Assembly (NCBI GenBank): GCA_903847385.1 | Contig: CAINDO010000160.1 | Coordinates: 1-53,529 of the forward strand | Reading direction: 5' to 3' | From: an uncultured Myxococcales bacterium | GTDB taxonomy: Bacteria > Myxococcota_A > Bradymonadia > UBA7976 > UBA1532 | Length of the DNA stretch: 53,529 nt | Shown: one piece after another, positions 51,888-53,529 of the stretch | Numbering within the stretch: the first letter of the stretch is position 1 | Layout: the number at the start of each line of letters is the position of its first letter | The notes under the pieces: generated by a model | What the model was told of the DNA's origin: nothing | The model's input: only the letters and a program-made list of their open reading frames with translations | Database searches by the model: none | Translations under genes and position numbers: made by a program

Positions 51888-53291
51888 ATGAAGACACTCC
51901 GCATCGTCGTCGCCGCGGGTGCCCTGCCACTCGCCGCCTGCGGTCAGGCCTCCGGGACGGACGAGCCGGGCGCCGCGGCCGCCTCGCCGCCCGCCGCCGC
52001 CCCCGGCGGGCCCGGCTTCACCCGGCCGCTGCCCGAGTCGAACGGCCCGATCCGCGTCTGGCCCGATCAGCTCGGGCAGAACATCACGGACGCCCAGGCC
52101 CGCTTCGCGGCGACGCACTTCGTCGGCTCGCAGAAGCTGCTCTCGCGCACGTCGGCGCGCATCCGCGCCCACAACCCGGCCTTTCTGGTGCTCCAGTACC
52201 GCCTGGCCACGGGCCTCTCGACCGTCGAGAACATCACGGAGCGCGACACCTGGGCCGTGGACACGGTCGAGCCCTCCGCGCCCCCGGACCCGCGCCGCAC
52301 CGAGGAGTCCTGGTATCTGCACGACCCGCCGGGCAGCACGACGCGGGTGGCCCACGCAGACTCGTACTTCCTGGCCGACGTGCGGAGCACCGCCTGGCAG
52401 GGCGGCCACATCACCGAGATTCTGCGGCGCATGCCGCTCAACGACTTCGACGGCGTGTTCCTGGACACGGCCCACCTGCGCACGGACGGCTTCACCCCCG
52501 GCGACTGGCACGCCCGCTTCTGCGACCCGGAGATCCCGAAGCTGACGAAGTGCTGGACACCGCCGATGCGCACCTACTACCAGCGCATGGCCGAGCGCCT
52601 CCACGCCGGCGCCACCAAGTACTACTCCATCGGGAACTTCGGCCCGCTGGTCACGGGCTGGGATACGAACGAGGAGCTCACGTCCCTGGACGGCGGCATG
52701 ATCGAGCTGTTCATGTGGCTCGGCGGTGGCCCCCTGGACGAACGCGACTGGCACATCAGCGCCGGCCGCATCCTGAACCTGCTCGGCAACGAGAAGGTCA
52801 TGATCGCCGAGCCCGTGGGCTACCCGGCGGAGGACCCGGCCGCGCGGTCGTGGCTCCTCGGCAACTTTCTGCTGTTCCAGGGCCGGCGCAGCTACGCGGC
52901 GTTCTATCCGAGCGGCACCGAAGCGACCGGCGCGCCGGTGTGGTTGCCCGAGTACGAGGTCGACCTGGGCCCGGCGGCCGCGCCGCTGCCCGAGGCGCCG
53001 GGCGGACTGTGCACGCAGGCCCCCGAGGCGCGCCGCTGCGGCGGCCTCTACGCCCGCACCTACGCCCGCGGTCAGGTCTACGTGAACCCCGCGGACGCCC
53101 CCCGGTCCGCTCGCCTGCCCGAGCCCGCCGCGGGCACGCAGTGGGTCGAGCTGAGCTTCACGGGCGGCGGGTACGTGAGCGACGCCGGTCAGCCCCCTGC
53201 CGGTCGGATCGAGCAAAAAAGCGTCACGCCCGGAACGATTTCCGTCGGCGCCCGTGCCGCGGCGATTTTCCAAATGATTCCGAAACCTTAG
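51888..53291 (+). CDS. glycoside-hydrolase-like (GHL15/GH114-type) lipoprotein
   Basis: 467 residues from ATG at 51888. Lipoprotein signal MKTLRIVVAAGALPLAAC (lipobox LAAC). After a Pro/Ala spacer the sequence follows the TIM-barrel type of hypothetical glycosyl hydrolases: RIRAHNPAFLVLQYRLATG, an ESWYLHDPPG segment, NDFDGVFLDTAHL (a D-x-D-G-x-x-x-D strand), YSIGNFGPLVTGWD, GGMIELFMWLGG and EKVMIAEPVG. The acidic residues at strand ends are candidate catalytic groups. It ends with a beta-rich segment (TQWVELSFTGGGYVSD). It is probably on the outer membrane and acts on an extracellular polysaccharide; substrate unknown. 53292-53442 shows no other feature. Confidence 0.75.
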   Translation: MKTLRIVVAAGALPLAACGQASGTDEPGAAAASPPAAAPGGPGFTRPLPESNGPIRVWPDQLGQNITDAQARFAATHFVGSQKLLSRTSARIRAHNPAFLVLQYRLATGLSTVENITERDTWAVDTVEPSAPPDPRRTEESWYLHDPPGSTTRVAHADSYFLADVRSTAWQGGHITEILRRMPLNDFDGVFLDTAHLRTDGFTPGDWHARFCDPEIPKLTKCWTPPMRTYYQRMAERLHAGATKYYSIGNFGPLVTGWDTNEELTSLDGGMIELFMWLGGGPLDERDWHISAGRILNLLGNEKVMIAEPVGYPAEDPAARSWLLGNFLLFQGRRSYAAFYPSGTEATGAPVWLPEYEVDLGPAAAPLPEAPGGLCTQAPEARRCGGLYARTYARGQVYVNPADAPRSARLPEPAAGTQWVELSFTGGGYVSDAGQPPAGRIEQKSVTPGTISVGARAAAIFQMIPKP

Positions 53292-53442
53292 GGCGCCTCA
53301 CATTCTACCGTGACTGCAACCTTGCCGTGACGCTCCAAAGCGCTGGCCGCCGGGCGCAGAACCCGCCTTGAGTCCGCCCCGCCACCGCCGATAACGAGCC
53401 TGAAGACCCCCGGCTCCACCCCGACGGCGACAGGCAACCGTG

Positions 53443-53529
53443 ATGACTGCGGCGCGGTACATTCCCCTGCTCACCGCCCTGATGCTGGGGTGCCAGTCCG
53501 GCGCGCTCACCTCCGGCGCCGTCGGCGGC
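53443..53529 (+). CDS. lipoprotein N-terminus, truncated by window end
   Basis: From ATG at 53443 (GTG at 53440 is possible) the frame reads MTAARYIPLLTALMLGCQSG and stays open to the last base. It has a lipoprotein signal with lipobox LMLGC (Cys17) and a Gly/Ser/Ala start of the mature part. Only 29 residues are visible, so function cannot be assigned, and no strong ribosome binding site is seen. Confidence 0.55.
   Translation, partial: MTAARYIPLLTALMLGCQSGALTSGAVGG

Overview
The window is about 53.5 kb of uniformly very GC-rich DNA. It is packed with genes on both strands, many of them translationally coupled through ATGA, TGATG or TTGA overlaps. The gene content points to a Myxococcota-like (former deltaproteobacterial) chromosome: three eukaryote-type Ser/Thr kinases (two with fused ATPase modules), many lipoproteins with Cys-rich or Gly/Pro-rich low-complexity parts, a DUF1501/heme-c cluster, HDOD and PilZ regulators, a bacterial alpha-2-macroglobulin, PbpC and several NUDIX hydrolases. 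No rRNA, tRNA or CRISPR array was seen. The taxonomic placement is inference from content only.

Layout. 1-4111: a four-gene export cluster (truncated heme-c protein, DUF1549/DUF1588-like heme-c protein, Pro-rich lipoprotein, Tat-exported DUF1501 protein). 4160-8123: coiled-coil protein, YgfZ-like folate protein, ABC1/UbiB kinase-like protein, NUDIX hydrolase. 8133-12445 (minus): outer-membrane barrel, Ap4A-type NUDIX, FAD oxidoreductase, long-chain acyl-CoA ligase. 12571-18244: giant kinase-ATPase-TPR protein, a double cNMP-domain protein, a propeller-like lipoprotein. 18228-21956 (minus): a compact operon of a nucleotidyltransferase-like protein, a TIGR04222 membrane protein ending in a Cys/Gly tail, and a DUF692/MNIO oxidase, preceded by a lipoprotein.

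22.0-28.76 kb is a recombination-scarred accessory region. It contains a VOC protein, an Imm11-type immunity protein with a beheaded upstream frame, an IS91-like remnant, a group II intron remnant (RT fragment plus domain V/VI), a copy of the 3' end of the acyl-CoA dehydrogenase gene found 8 kb away, and at least four copies of a dispersed intergenic repeat lying between cassette-like minus-strand genes. Two larger secreted lipoproteins (helix-hairpin-helix and Cys-rich/PPC-like) sit within it.

28.76-53.5 kb returns to ordinary chromosome: winged-helix-like protein, acyl-CoA dehydrogenase, a coupled operon of glycosyltransferase, exported protein and Cys-rich lipoprotein, a second kinase-ATPase, HDOD protein, PbpC, YceI protein, Gly-rich lipoprotein, SpoIID-like lipoprotein, alpha-2-macroglobulin, dihydroorotase, a third kinase with a long coiled coil, PilZ protein, a glycosidase-like lipoprotein and the start of another lipoprotein.

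The best candidate for an undescribed system is the 18.2-21.1 kb operon. MNIO enzymes are known to oxidatively modify cysteines in ribosomal peptides; here the likely target is not a small free precursor but the five-cysteine cytoplasmic tail of a three-pass membrane protein encoded one base upstream of the enzyme.
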